Assembly: GCF_031085175.1 (NCBI RefSeq)
Contig: NZ_JAVHUY010000008.1
Span: 62,001-126,000, forward strand
DNA from: Phytohabitans maris
GTDB taxonomy: Bacteria; Actinomycetota; Actinomycetes; Mycobacteriales; Micromonosporaceae
Reading direction: 5' to 3'
Length of the DNA stretch: 64,000 nt
Each line of letters starts with the position of its first letter. Position 1 is the first letter of the stretch. The notes below the pieces were generated by a model. The model was not told the origin of the DNA and searched no databases. It worked only from the letters and a program-made list of their open reading frames with translations. Below, piece by piece: positions 8,849-18,031 of the stretch. The translations under genes and the position numbers were made by a program.

Positions 8849-11287
8849 ATGATACCGAGCGATAACGCGACCCCGGCACGCGTGGATCCGTTAGTCCCGC
8901 CCGCTCCGGCCTGCGAATATCACGTACAGAACGGGTTCGAGAATCCGCTGAATATCCGAGCGGTTCCGGCATTGGATCTGCAAGTTGCAGTTACCCGTTT
9001 CCCATCCCGTGATCGGCTGGAACGGTGGGTCCGGCCGGCCGCCTCCGGCAATGCCAAGCGGTTCCGGCATCCGCGCCGGGAACGGAAGAATAGGCGGTTC
9101 GTCCCGCGCGGGATGTCGCGCTGGTTTCCCACCGTGAACGAGGACGCGACGGCGGCCCTGCAGGCGCTCGACCCGGTCCGGCTCACGCCGGGTGAACCGC
9201 CCGCCGAGGAGGTGCCCGGCGGGTCGAGGCTGCGGGCCAACATGCTCGTGCACCGGCTCACGCTCGCCCCGTCCGCCCGCCGCCGGGGCGCCGCGGGGCG
9301 GACCGTCGAGCCGCCGCCGCCCCGCGCCACCGACGCCGCGGTCCGCCAGGAGCTGGTGGTGCACGCGTTCGTGCCGCTCGACGGCCCGGGGCGCGACCCG
9401 GCGTACCAGCAGGTCCGTCGATTGTGGACGGCGGCGCGCGAGCTGTTGGGCGCGACCGAGACGATCGACGGCGGTGGCCCGCCCACCGACCTGCCGGACG
9501 GGTGCGCGTTGCTCGCCGGTCCGGTGGTCGCCGCCCAGCAGCGCGCGGACCGGCGGGTGCAGGTGGTCCTGCGCCGCGAGCACGACGTGCTCAGCCTGTC
9601 GATCGGATGGCGGGCCGACCCGGACGACCCGCCGGCCACCTGGGCGCAATGGGAGGAGCAGTGGGCCGCCGTGGCCGCCGGCGGCACGGACGAGCTGATC
9701 GGCCTGGTGCGGCTCTACGTCGGTACCCAGCCGGCCGCCCGGCGCGGCGGACCGCCGGCGCGGCCCCCGGTCGAGGTGGCCGCGGAGCTGGCGGCGGGCC
9801 TCGCCGCCGAGGGCAGGACACTGTGGAACGACGGGGTGCTGGTCGACGGGTGCGTGCTGTGGGAGCTGCCGCCGTTCGGTGGCAACGCCCGGCGGGAGCG
9901 GCGGATCCTCGCGCTGGCCACGCCCGACCGCGAGCGGGCGATGAGCACGCTGACCTGGTGGCGCGGGGTGGCGGAGCTGGCGCCGCTGCCCCGGTACCTG
10001 CTCGACGCGGCCAAGGTCCGCTACCAGCTGCGGGTCCGGGAGGCCGCCGAGGCCTCGCTGCGGGCGGCGCTCACCGGCCACGCCACCGCGGCCGAGATGG
10101 CCGTCCTGCTGACCCGCCTCGCCGACACCCGCCTCACCGTCGAGATCGCCCGGTCCAACATGGACGCCGTGCTCCGCGCGATCGACCCGTGGGGCGGCTC
10201 GCCGACCGGCGGGCTCTTCGCCGACGACCGGGCCTGCGCCGCCTGGGTGGAGTCGCGGCTGGCCGACGACGTCCGGTACATGAAGAACGCGCTCCGGCGG
10301 GCCCAGCACGTCGCCGACCGCGGCCGCCCGGTCACCGCGCGGGTGCCGCGGCGGCCGGTGATCGGGCTGGTCACCGCGCTGCCCGAGGAGTTCGCCGCGA
10401 TGGCCTCGCTGGTCGACGGCGGGCAGGAGCGGTCGGTCGCCGGCGACCCCGCGGAGTACGTCTGCGGGACCATCCCGAGCGCGCGTCCCGGCCGGCCGCA
10501 CGCGGTGGTGCTGACGCTGCTCACCGAGACCGGTACCAACTGGGCGGCCACCGCCGTCGCCAACATGCTGCGCAGCTTCGAGTCGGTCGACCAGGTGCTG
10601 ATGGTCGGCATCGCGGCCGGGGTGCCGGCGCCCGGCGACCCGCACCGGCACGTACGGCTCGGCGACGTCGTCGTCTCGACCTGGGGGATCGTCGACTACG
10701 ACCACGTCGTCGACCGGCCCGGCGGGGCCACGCTGCGGCAGGGCTTTCCGCAGCCCTCCGCGCTGCTGGCCCACCGGGTGAAAGGCTTGATGGCGGCGGA
10801 GCTGCGGGGGCGGCGGCCGTGGGAGGGGGAGCTGGCCCGGGTGCTCGCCCAGTTGCCCGGCTTCGCCCGGCCGGAGGCGGTCACCGACCGGCTGTACACG
10901 CACGACGGCCCGGGCGCCCGGGAGGTGTGGCATCCCGACCCGGCCGTGTCCGGGCACCGCGACGGGATGCCGAGAGTCCACGAAGGACGGATCGGCTCGG
11001 CCAACCGCTCGCTGCGCAACAGCGCCCGCCGCGACGCGCTGGCCCGCGAGTACGACCTGCGGGCGATCGAGATGGAGGGCTCGGGGATCGGGTCGTCGGC
11101 GTTCGCGGGTGGGCGGGACTGGCTGGTGGTCCGCGGCATCAGCGACTACGGCGACCGGCGGCTGGGCCGGCTGTGGCGCCCGTACGCGTCGGCGGTCGCG
11201 GCCGCGTACACCCGCGCGCTGCTGTGCCGCTGCCCGCCGATCACGCCGCACGGCGGCCGCACCGGCGACGTCGACTCGGCGGCGTAG
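8849..11287 (+). CDS. CATRA-like conflict protein with C-terminal nucleoside phosphorylase domain
   Basis: With the ATG at 8849 (AGGGGA seven bases upstream) the product is 812 residues. Codon use is poor until about 9112, so an ATG there is a real alternative start. Residues about 165-460 begin LVVHAFVPLDGPGRDP and resemble the CATRA (caspase/TPR-repeat-associated) region known from actinobacterial conflict systems. From about 500 comes a phosphorylase-superfamily (PNP/MTA-SAH nucleosidase) domain: VIGLVTALPEEF, VLMVGIAAGVP, a GD-VV-S strand, the AIEMEGSGIGS purine-binding segment and the RGISDYGD ending. Such domains act as nucleotide- or nucleoside-degrading effectors in NTP-dependent conflict systems. 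It is divergent from the RiPP operon. The CATRA assignment rests on remembered family similarity. Confidence 0.78.
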   Translation: MIPSDNATPARVDPLVPPAPACEYHVQNGFENPLNIRAVPALDLQVAVTRFPSRDRLERWVRPAASGNAKRFRHPRRERKNRRFVPRGMSRWFPTVNEDATAALQALDPVRLTPGEPPAEEVPGGSRLRANMLVHRLTLAPSARRRGAAGRTVEPPPPRATDAAVRQELVVHAFVPLDGPGRDPAYQQVRRLWTAARELLGATETIDGGGPPTDLPDGCALLAGPVVAAQQRADRRVQVVLRREHDVLSLSIGWRADPDDPPATWAQWEEQWAAVAAGGTDELIGLVRLYVGTQPAARRGGPPARPPVEVAAELAAGLAAEGRTLWNDGVLVDGCVLWELPPFGGNARRERRILALATPDRERAMSTLTWWRGVAELAPLPRYLLDAAKVRYQLRVREAAEASLRAALTGHATAAEMAVLLTRLADTRLTVEIARSNMDAVLRAIDPWGGSPTGGLFADDRACAAWVESRLADDVRYMKNALRRAQHVADRGRPVTARVPRRPVIGLVTALPEEFAAMASLVDGGQERSVAGDPAEYVCGTIPSARPGRPHAVVLTLLTETGTNWAATAVANMLRSFESVDQVLMVGIAAGVPAPGDPHRHVRLGDVVVSTWGIVDYDHVVDRPGGATLRQGFPQPSALLAHRVKGLMAAELRGRRPWEGELARVLAQLPGFARPEAVTDRLYTHDGPGAREVWHPDPAVSGHRDGMPRVHEGRIGSANRSLRNSARRDALAREYDLRAIEMEGSGIGSSAFAGGRDWLVVRGISDYGDRRLGRLWRPYASAVAAAYTRALLCRCPPITPHGGRTGDVDSAA

Positions 11288-11589
11288 CCGGCCGCCGTGC
11301 GGCCAGGGGCGACCGGGACATGGGCAGGATCCTGCCGGACGGCCCGCGAGAGGTCGCGGAGCTGTCGGACATGCGCCATGGCGCATTCAAGACACTGGTT
11401 GTGACCCTACCGTGACCGCATCGAGCCGCATCCTTACCTCAGCCCACCGGCGGATCGAACTCTCCACAAAACCACAATTAAATACATCAATCCGCTCGGA
11501 AGGGTGTGATCTAAATATTTAACTCGGTTGTGATAAACCGCCGCTAGGGTGCGGAGCCAATGATCGACATGCGGGGGAAGGGGTTGGGG
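11288..11589. promoter_or_regulatory. AT-rich intergenic promoter region of the winged-helix gene
   Basis: About 300 bp without a gene. The right half (11455-11540) is strikingly AT-rich for this chromosome, with stretches such as CAATTAAATACAT and CTAAATATTTAACT, and likely carries the promoter of the winged-helix gene. No operator could be defined with confidence. Confidence 0.4.
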
Positions 11590-12096
11590 ATGAGCGGAGA
11601 CCTTGCCGTGCCACTGATCATCGGGATCGCCCCGTCGGCGGCCGCGCGCCGGCGGCTCGCGCAGCTCCTCGGCGGGACCGAGGCGTTCCTCATCGTGGCG
11701 AGCGTCGAGCAGGCACGGGAGTTCCTCGACGCGGCCGTGCCACGCACCACCACACAGGCCCCGGCGAGCGGCGCCGCACCGGTCGAGCGCGAGCCGGAGG
11801 CGCCGCGCCCACCGGACCTGAGCGTCGACTCGGACCGGCGGGTGCTGCGGTGGCTGGACCGCGAGGTCGAGCTGACCCGGCTGGAGCACGACTTCCTGCA
11901 CCGCCTGCTCGACGCGCCGGGACAGGTCTTCACGTACGAGCGGCTGCACCTGGAGGTCTGGGGCAACCAGCACCTCGGCCGCGGCTCGGACATCCACTCG
12001 GTGGTGCGCCGGGTGCGCCGCAAGCTCGCCGGGCTGGAGGCGGCCGCCACCATCCACTCGGTCCGAGGTGTCGGTTTCCGGCTGACCGCGGCCTGA
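11590..12096 (+). CDS. winged-helix (OmpR/PhoB-type) DNA-binding regulator
   Basis: The ATG at 11590 is preceded by GGAAGGGG with good spacing, which favours it over the in-frame ATG at 11560; the product is 168 residues. The C-terminal half (about 75-168) is a transcriptional-regulator C domain: LTRLEHDFLHRLLDAPGQV, then YERLHLEVWG, the recognition helix region SVVRRVRRKL and the final wing HSVRGVGFRL. The N-terminal 60 residues are a short alpha/beta segment without a phosphoacceptor aspartate, so this looks like an orphan or atypical regulator rather than a response regulator. It follows the CATRA gene and may control it, but no shared operator was found. A strong terminator closes the unit. 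Confidence 0.85.
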   Translation: MSGDLAVPLIIGIAPSAAARRRLAQLLGGTEAFLIVASVEQAREFLDAAVPRTTTQAPASGAAPVEREPEAPRPPDLSVDSDRRVLRWLDREVELTRLEHDFLHRLLDAPGQVFTYERLHLEVWGNQHLGRGSDIHSVVRRVRRKLAGLEAAATIHSVRGVGFRLTAA

Positions 12097-12108
12097 CCCA
12101 GGAACAAG

Positions 12109-12150
12109 GACCACAAGAGACAGACCATAAAAGACAGACCACAAAAGACA
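12109..12150 (+). repeat. three tandem 14-bp units
   Basis: Three consecutive units occur here: GACCACAAGAGACA, GACCATAAAAGACA and GACCACAAAAGACA. They lie between the stop of the winged-helix gene and the terminator hairpin. Purpose unknown; likely slippage-generated. Confidence 0.85.
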
Positions 12151-12152
12151 GA

Positions 12153-12182
12153 GGCCCCGCCCGGCCGAAGCCGGGCGGGGCC
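12153..12182. terminator. 13-bp perfect GC hairpin, bidirectional terminator
   Basis: The arm GGCCCCGCCCGGC (12153-12165), loop CGAA and a perfectly complementary arm (12170-12182) form a very stable hairpin between two convergent genes (winged-helix regulator and S8 protease). There is no T-run, as is common for actinobacterial terminators. Confidence 0.8.
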
Positions 12183-12198
12183 GATACCTGTCAGCGGG

Positions 12199-15100
12199 TC
12201 AGCACTTGATGGGGGAGAGGGTGAAGTCTTCCACCGTCGGCGTGCTGGTGTTGATCCTCGTCTGGCGCGTCTGCGGCTTCCAGCCGTCCTTCGCGACGAT
12301 CAACGTGAGCGGGTTGTTGCGGCGGTCGAGCCAGTAGGCGTACTTGCCCTGGGCGTCGGTGGCGAACGTCAGCGAGCTCGCCCACGAGTCCACCTGTACG
12401 ACCGCGCCCGCGATCGGCGCGGTGGCGCCGTCGCAGCCCTTGCCGGTGACGGTGCCCAGGAGCTTGCCCCAGGTCGTCGGCGGCTGCACCTCGAGGGTCA
12501 GGTCGACCGGCGGCACGGTGTACGGGGTGTTCTCGCCGATGGCGATCCCGCCCTTGTACGTGCCCGGCTGGTCGACGTTCGCCGTCATCGTGACGGTGAC
12601 CGTGACCGCCTCACCCGGCGCCAGCGCCGCCTCGGTCTTGTCGATCGAGAACCAGCTGACGTCGGCGCCGCCCTCGGCGCACTCCTCGAAGCCGGGCAGC
12701 GCCTCGCTGTCCACCGTGGAGTTGAAGTTGCCCGAGGAACCGCCGATCTTGTAGAAGCCGCACGCCGCGCCGCCGCGGTACCGGGCGGTGTTGGCGTTCG
12801 GCAGGGCCGACCAGGCGCTGGTCGCGGGGTCGTACGCGAAGCCGGCGTTGGTGACCGCGCCGGCCTGCACGCCGCCGACGACCAGCAGCTTGCCGTTGGC
12901 CACCGCGAACGAGCTCGCCCAGCTGTCGGCCGGCGCGTCCGCGATCGGGGTCCAGCTGCCCGCGCCGGGGTCGAAGGCGTAGCTGGCCTTCTGGGCCGCC
13001 ACGCCGTCGTTGCCGCCGGTGCAGTAGAGGACACCGCCGATGCCGCCACACGAGGCGAACGCGACCGACTTCGGGTAGTCGGGCAGCGTCTCCCAGGTGT
13101 CGGTGGCCGGGTCGTACCGGACCACGTCGTTGGACATCGGCGTGCAGCCGGAGGTGGTGCAGCCACCGACCGCGTACAGCTTGCCGTCGACGACCGCCTG
13201 TCCGGCCGCCGAGCGCGGCGCCGGGTTGTCGGCCTTCTCCGTCCAGGTGTTCGCGGCCGGGTCGTACGACCAGGTGGTGCCGTCCGGGCCCGCGGAGGCC
13301 CAGCCGCCGGTGGCGATGATCTTCCCGCCGACGACGCCCACGGTCAGCGCGTTGCGCGCCGCCGGCAGGTCGGCGATCGCCGACCAGGTCTGCGCGACCG
13401 GGTCGTAGACGTAGCTCTTCGCCGTGGAGGCAGAACCGCTGCCGCCGGCGATCGAGTAAACCTTGCCGTCCAGCGTGACCACCCGGTTGTCCATCACGTT
13501 CGACGGGTAGTCGGTGATGTCGGTCCACGGCGCGGCCTGCGGGCCGGTCGCCGCCGCACCCACCGCGGTGGAGCCCATCGAGGCGGCCGCCGCGAACGAG
13601 GTCGGCACGTCGAGCCGCTGCTCGGGCGCGCCGGCCGCACCGAGGATCTGCTCCCGGGTCATCCGCGAGCCGTCGGCGCGCAGGAGCGAGAAGCCACCGT
13701 CCTGCTCACCGAACTTGACGTCCACCGGCGCGCCGCCGGTGTTGGTCACCGTGAACGTCTTGGTGACCTTGCCGGAGGGGATCCGCGCGTTGCCGCTCAG
13801 CGAGCCCGGCTTGACCGTGAGCTTGCCGGCCGCCAGCTGGAAGCTGGTCGAGGTGGTCCAGTCCGCCTCGACGTCGACGTCCTTGCCCTGGCTGACGTAG
13901 CTGCCACCCTTGGCGGTGAAGCCGTGGGTGCCGGTCAGCGACGAGAACAGCCAGAAGAAGCCGTCGGGCAGCCCCGGGTCGTCCGGCGTCGCGGCGCTGA
14001 CCGCCGACTCGGCCGGCTTGTCGTCGCTGGTGACCGTGGCGCCGTTGACGTACCCGTTGTCGTTGGCGTCGCGGACGTGGCCGACGACCAGGCCGCCGTT
14101 GCTCGGCACGCAGGTGACCTGGCTGCCGATCAGGACGTTGTCGACCTCCCACCACCACTCGAACGAGGCGTCGTAGTAGTGGAACCGCACCTGCACCTGG
14201 GCCTGGCCGGCGGCCTGCGGGATCGGGATCTCGGTGACCCGCGGTCCGCGTACGTTGGCCGCCTGCCGGAGCACGTTCGTCCAGGTGGCGCCGGCGTCGA
14301 GGCTGAGGTCGACGTCGGCCCGGTCGCTGCCGAGCCAGCGGAAGTCCTGGTTGAACCGGATCACCGGCGCGGTGACCGCGGTCAGGTCCACCACCGGGCT
14401 GACCAGCGAGGTGTCCTGCGAGTTGCCGCTGCCGTAGGCGTCGCTGTCGATCATGGCGAAGCCGCCGGTGCCACCGGTCAGGTTGCCCCGGTTGCCGTCG
14501 TCGGTGAACTTCCAGACCTGGCCCGTGCCGGCGTGGTCGACGACCGTCCAGCCGGCCGGCGCCGTCGTACCGTCGAAGGTCTGGTAGACGCCGTCCGAGC
14601 CGTACTCGTAGCCCGGCGCGGTCGAGCAGGACTCGGCCGACGCCGGTACCGCGACGTTGTCGACGACGTTCCGGGCGCCGACCGTGACCTCCTTGGTGAC
14701 GGTCTGGTAGCCCGGGTACTGCGGGACGTACGTCAGCGTGTACGTCGCGTTCGCCGGCAGCGAGAGGCTGTAGCGGCCGTTGGCCGGGTTGGTGTAGTCG
14801 GCGGCGCCCGAGGGGCCGGCGACCGACACCTTCGCGTACAGCGGCCAGCCGTGCCCGGAGCCGTCGGTGACCGAGCCGCTGACCGAGACCTTCGGCTGCG
14901 CGTCGAGCGCGACGGCGAGGGTCGTGGTCTGGTTGGTGGTCACCGTGGCCGGCACGGTCTTGGACTGGTACCCGAAGAGCGTGACGGCGACCTGGTAGTC
15001 GCCGGCCGGCACCAGCGAGGAGAACTTGCCGTCGCTGCCCGTGGTGAGCTGGCGGTCCGCCGCGCCGGTCAGCGCGACGTCGACGCCGGCGAGCGGGCCG

Positions 15101-16596
15101 CCGGTGGCCGCGTCCGTCACGGTGCCGGCGAGCGTGCCGTTGTCACCGATCGGGGCGGCGTTGAGGAGCGCGAGCGCGTCCAGCCGCCCTTCGCCCCACA
15201 CGTTGTTGTCGTCCTCGGTGCCACCGCACTGGGCGTCGAGCTTGTCCACGGCGGTGTCGTTGAGCAGCTGGCGGGTCGCGGTGATCTGGCCGACCAGGCT
15301 GGGCGCCGCCGACCAGAGCAGGGCGACGGTACCGGCGAGGTGCGGCGAGGCCATCGAGGTGCCGTTGGCGCTGCCGTACGCGTTGCCCGGCAGGCTCGAG
15401 CGCACGTTCACGCCCGGCGCCGAGATGTTCGGCTTGATCTCGCCGTCCTGCCCGGCGCCGCGGCCGGAGAAGCTGGCGATGTTGTTGTTCACGTCGTACG
15501 CGCCGACGGAGTAGTTGGCGATCCGGCTACCGGGGGAGCCGCTGGTCTGGCAGGCGGAACCGCTGTTGCCGTTGGACCAGGAGCCGAAGATGCCGGAGGC
15601 CTCCCAGGCCAGCGTCACGTCCTCCATGAACGGGTCGTTGGAGGGCAGGCGCGAGCCCCACGAGTTGTTGATGACGTTGGGGCGCTTGCTCGCGTCCGGG
15701 TTCTGGCCGTTGAGGTCGCGCGGCTGGAGCATCCACTGGCCGGAGTTGATCAGCGCGGCGTCGCTCGGGCAGCAGCCGTTCGCCGCGATCCACTTCACCT
15801 CGGGCGCGACGCCGATCTGGTTGGCGCCGTCGAGGCCGGCCATCGTGCCCATCGTGTGCGTGCCGTGGCCGTCCGCGTCACAGGGCGCCGCGGCGCAGGT
15901 GCCGGCCGCGTTGAACCAGTTGTAGTTGTGGTCGAACGTCCCGTCGCCGTTGTTGCCGCGGTACGAGTTGACCAGCGCGGGGTGGTCGAACTGCACGCCG
16001 GTGTCGATGTTGGCGATCGTGATGCCGGCGCCCTTGACGCCGTACTGGGTCCACACGTCGTCGGCGTTGATGTTGGCGATGCCCCACTCGACGGCGTTCA
16101 CCGCCTTCTCGTCGGTGCCCTTGGTGACCTTCGGCACCTCGTAGGCCATCGGCGGGTACAGCCCCTCGACCTCGCCACGGGCGGCGAGGTTCTGCGCCAT
16201 GCTCTGCCCGGCGGCGCTGACCTTGATGGCGTTGGTGGCCCAGAACGCCTGGTACTTCACGCCCGCCGCGTCGAGCTCGGCCCGGACCTTGGCCTGGCTC
16301 TCCTCCGCGGTCTTCTGCAGCGCGGTCGCGACGGCGGTGCCGCGCTCGTTCCAGTCCTTGATGGCGCTGGCCTTGCCCAGGTCCGCCTTGGGCGCGAAGC
16401 GCACCCAGAGGTCAGACTCGCCCTTGGCCTCGAGCACCTTGGCCAGGTCCGGGCGGATCTTGTCGGACACCGAGCCGCCGGGCGCGGCCTGTGCGGGCGA
16501 GCCGGTAGCGGCCAGGCTGGTCGCGACGACCACCAGTGCCGCGCCCGCGCTCAGCAGAGATCTGGCCAGGCGTAGTCGGCGTGTCGGTCTCAACAT
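12199..16596 (-). CDS. secreted S8 (subtilisin-like) serine protease with Cna-like and kelch modules
   Basis: The ATG at 16596 has GGAGG eight bases upstream and yields 1465 residues beginning with a signal peptide (cleavage about AQA-AP, residue 37). An I9-like propeptide region follows, then the subtilase domain with the triad Asp198 (NIDTG), His244 (GHGTH) and Ser414 (GTSMASPH). Beyond about 490 come two carboxypeptidase-regulatory/Cna-like beta domains, a jelly-roll-like region, a third beta domain, about five kelch-type repeats (about 1015-1285, repeated VYDPVAQTWSAI-like units) and a last beta domain. The layout resembles large bacillopeptidase-F-like extracellular proteases. It ends just after a strong terminator shared with the convergent regulator. 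Substrate unknown. Confidence 0.92.
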   Translation of the reverse strand: MLRPTRRLRLARSLLSAGAALVVVATSLAATGSPAQAAPGGSVSDKIRPDLAKVLEAKGESDLWVRFAPKADLGKASAIKDWNERGTAVATALQKTAEESQAKVRAELDAAGVKYQAFWATNAIKVSAAGQSMAQNLAARGEVEGLYPPMAYEVPKVTKGTDEKAVNAVEWGIANINADDVWTQYGVKGAGITIANIDTGVQFDHPALVNSYRGNNGDGTFDHNYNWFNAAGTCAAAPCDADGHGTHTMGTMAGLDGANQIGVAPEVKWIAANGCCPSDAALINSGQWMLQPRDLNGQNPDASKRPNVINNSWGSRLPSNDPFMEDVTLAWEASGIFGSWSNGNSGSACQTSGSPGSRIANYSVGAYDVNNNIASFSGRGAGQDGEIKPNISAPGVNVRSSLPGNAYGSANGTSMASPHLAGTVALLWSAAPSLVGQITATRQLLNDTAVDKLDAQCGGTEDDNNVWGEGRLDALALLNAAPIGDNGTLAGTVTDAATGGPLAGVDVALTGAADRQLTTGSDGKFSSLVPAGDYQVAVTLFGYQSKTVPATVTTNQTTTLAVALDAQPKVSVSGSVTDGSGHGWPLYAKVSVAGPSGAADYTNPANGRYSLSLPANATYTLTYVPQYPGYQTVTKEVTVGARNVVDNVAVPASAESCSTAPGYEYGSDGVYQTFDGTTAPAGWTVVDHAGTGQVWKFTDDGNRGNLTGGTGGFAMIDSDAYGSGNSQDTSLVSPVVDLTAVTAPVIRFNQDFRWLGSDRADVDLSLDAGATWTNVLRQAANVRGPRVTEIPIPQAAGQAQVQVRFHYYDASFEWWWEVDNVLIGSQVTCVPSNGGLVVGHVRDANDNGYVNGATVTSDDKPAESAVSAATPDDPGLPDGFFWLFSSLTGTHGFTAKGGSYVSQGKDVDVEADWTTSTSFQLAAGKLTVKPGSLSGNARIPSGKVTKTFTVTNTGGAPVDVKFGEQDGGFSLLRADGSRMTREQILGAAGAPEQRLDVPTSFAAAASMGSTAVGAAATGPQAAPWTDITDYPSNVMDNRVVTLDGKVYSIAGGSGSASTAKSYVYDPVAQTWSAIADLPAARNALTVGVVGGKIIATGGWASAGPDGTTWSYDPAANTWTEKADNPAPRSAAGQAVVDGKLYAVGGCTTSGCTPMSNDVVRYDPATDTWETLPDYPKSVAFASCGGIGGVLYCTGGNDGVAAQKASYAFDPGAGSWTPIADAPADSWASSFAVANGKLLVVGGVQAGAVTNAGFAYDPATSAWSALPNANTARYRGGAACGFYKIGGSSGNFNSTVDSEALPGFEECAEGGADVSWFSIDKTEAALAPGEAVTVTVTMTANVDQPGTYKGGIAIGENTPYTVPPVDLTLEVQPPTTWGKLLGTVTGKGCDGATAPIAGAVVQVDSWASSLTFATDAQGKYAYWLDRRNNPLTLIVAKDGWKPQTRQTRINTSTPTVEDFTLSPIKC

Positions 16597-17043
16597 CGAT
16601 GCTGCCTCCCCTAGTGAGGGGCCGCCGCGCGGATCTCGCCGGTGGCCCGGTTGGACACTAAAGATCACTTGAGAGATCGATCAAGGACGCTGCGTCAGCA
16701 AACTGTCACCAAAACATCAGCACGGCGCCGACCTGCCCGATTCGCCTTGCTAGGGGGACGTGGCGTGCATATGATCCAAACGTTCAGATGAGTTGATGTT
16801 CGTACCAGGTAGTGCGCGACGGCTTCGCCGCCGCGGGCAGGGGCCCGATGGCAAGGGTCCGGTGGTTGCCCCGGTGCGGTCGGGAGCCTCGCGCGTCATC
16901 GGTCGTCGGCGTGTGGCACCGCTCGACGAACGCCCGGTCACCCGTGACCGGCCGTTTCGCGTCGTGCTCTGGAGTCGGCGATCCGGGCCTCTGGCGCTGT
17001 CCGGTCGGGGTGACGCGTGTCCATCCCGTCAGGAGGCCTCTCC
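16597..17043. promoter_or_regulatory. divergent intergenic region, about 450 bp
   Basis: No convincing gene lies here. The left part (16655-16800) is relatively AT-rich and includes the dyad CTTGAGAGATCGATCAAG, and probably holds the promoter of the protease. The right part is GC-rich and ends with the CAGGAGG ribosome site of the isomerase-like gene. Confidence 0.4.
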
Positions 17044-18024
17044 ATGTGCATCACCCACGAGCAGTTCGGCGCGGACCCCGCGAAGTCCGGCGCGGGACCC
17101 GCGCCCGACGTACCGGCGCTCAGCCGCCGGGGCGTGCTGAAGGCGGCCACCGCCGCCACGGTCGGCGCGGCCGGGGTCCTGGCCGCGGCGGCGCCCGCCG
17201 AGGCGTCCGGCGGCAGCCACGGCGGGTACCGCCGGGTGCCGCTCGACCGGATCAGCGTCCAGCTCTACACGCTCCGCGACCAGCTCGCGCTCGACCTCGA
17301 CGGCACGCTCGCCGCGCTGCGCCGCATCGGGTACACCCGGGTCGAGCACGCCGGTTTCGTCGGCCGCACCGCCGCCCAGTTCAGGGCCGCGCTCGACCGG
17401 GCCGGGCTGCGCGCCACCTCCGGCCACTCCGGCATCCCGCAGCCGTTCGACCCGGCGGCCTGGCAGGCCACGCTCGACGACGCCCGCACGATCGGCCAGC
17501 GGTACATCGTGCACCCGTTCTTCGGCGTCGACGCGAACGGGCCGATCCGCAGCTCCGCCGTGTACAAGGCGTTCGCCCGCGACCTCAACAAGGCCGGCGC
17601 GATGGCCAGGCGGGCCGGCCTGAAGTTCGGCTACCACAACCACCACAACGAGTTCTTCCGCCAGGACGGCGGCTCGCGCACCGGCTTCGACGTGCTCGCC
17701 GACGAGACCGACCCCGACCTGGTGTACCTCGAGGTCGACCTGTTCTGGGTGACCCGGGGCGCGCACGACCCGGTCGACGTCATCCGGCGCAACCGCGGCC
17801 GCATCCACCAGTTCCACGTCAAGGACATGAACCCCGACGGCGGCATGGCGGACCCCGGCGAGGGCCTCGTCGACTTCGCCCGGATCTTCGCGCACGGCAA
17901 GGAGGCGGGCATCGACGAGTTCATCGTCGAACGCGACGACGCCGGCACCCCGCCGCGCGCCCCGGCCGACGCGATCAGCACCGCCGACGTCGGCTACGAC
18001 TACCTCGCCTCCGTGCGGTTCTGA
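17044..18024 (+). CDS. Tat-exported sugar phosphate isomerase/epimerase-like protein
   Basis: The ATG at 17044 sits seven bases after AGGAGG, better than the in-frame GTG at 17017; 326 residues. A twin-arginine signal (SRRGVLKAATAATVG, about 27-55) directs export of a folded protein. The rest is a xylose-isomerase-like TIM barrel (AP endonuclease family 2) with metal-ligand segments FGYHNHHNEF, LEVDLFWV and HVKDMNP. Exported members of this family can act on 3-keto sugars or glycosides as isomerases or lyases. The PQQ-type sugar dehydrogenase gene follows after 7 bp, so the two probably work together on an extracellular sugar. The exact substrate cannot be read from the sequence. Confidence 0.88.
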   Translation: MCITHEQFGADPAKSGAGPAPDVPALSRRGVLKAATAATVGAAGVLAAAAPAEASGGSHGGYRRVPLDRISVQLYTLRDQLALDLDGTLAALRRIGYTRVEHAGFVGRTAAQFRAALDRAGLRATSGHSGIPQPFDPAAWQATLDDARTIGQRYIVHPFFGVDANGPIRSSAVYKAFARDLNKAGAMARRAGLKFGYHNHHNEFFRQDGGSRTGFDVLADETDPDLVYLEVDLFWVTRGAHDPVDVIRRNRGRIHQFHVKDMNPDGGMADPGEGLVDFARIFAHGKEAGIDEFIVERDDAGTPPRAPADAISTADVGYDYLASVRF

Positions 18025-18031
18025 GGCCGCC

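Noticed and set aside
13924-16575. An 883-codon plus-strand frame opposite the S8 protease
   Set aside because: Shadow of the protease gene, which has signal peptide, full triad and known modules.
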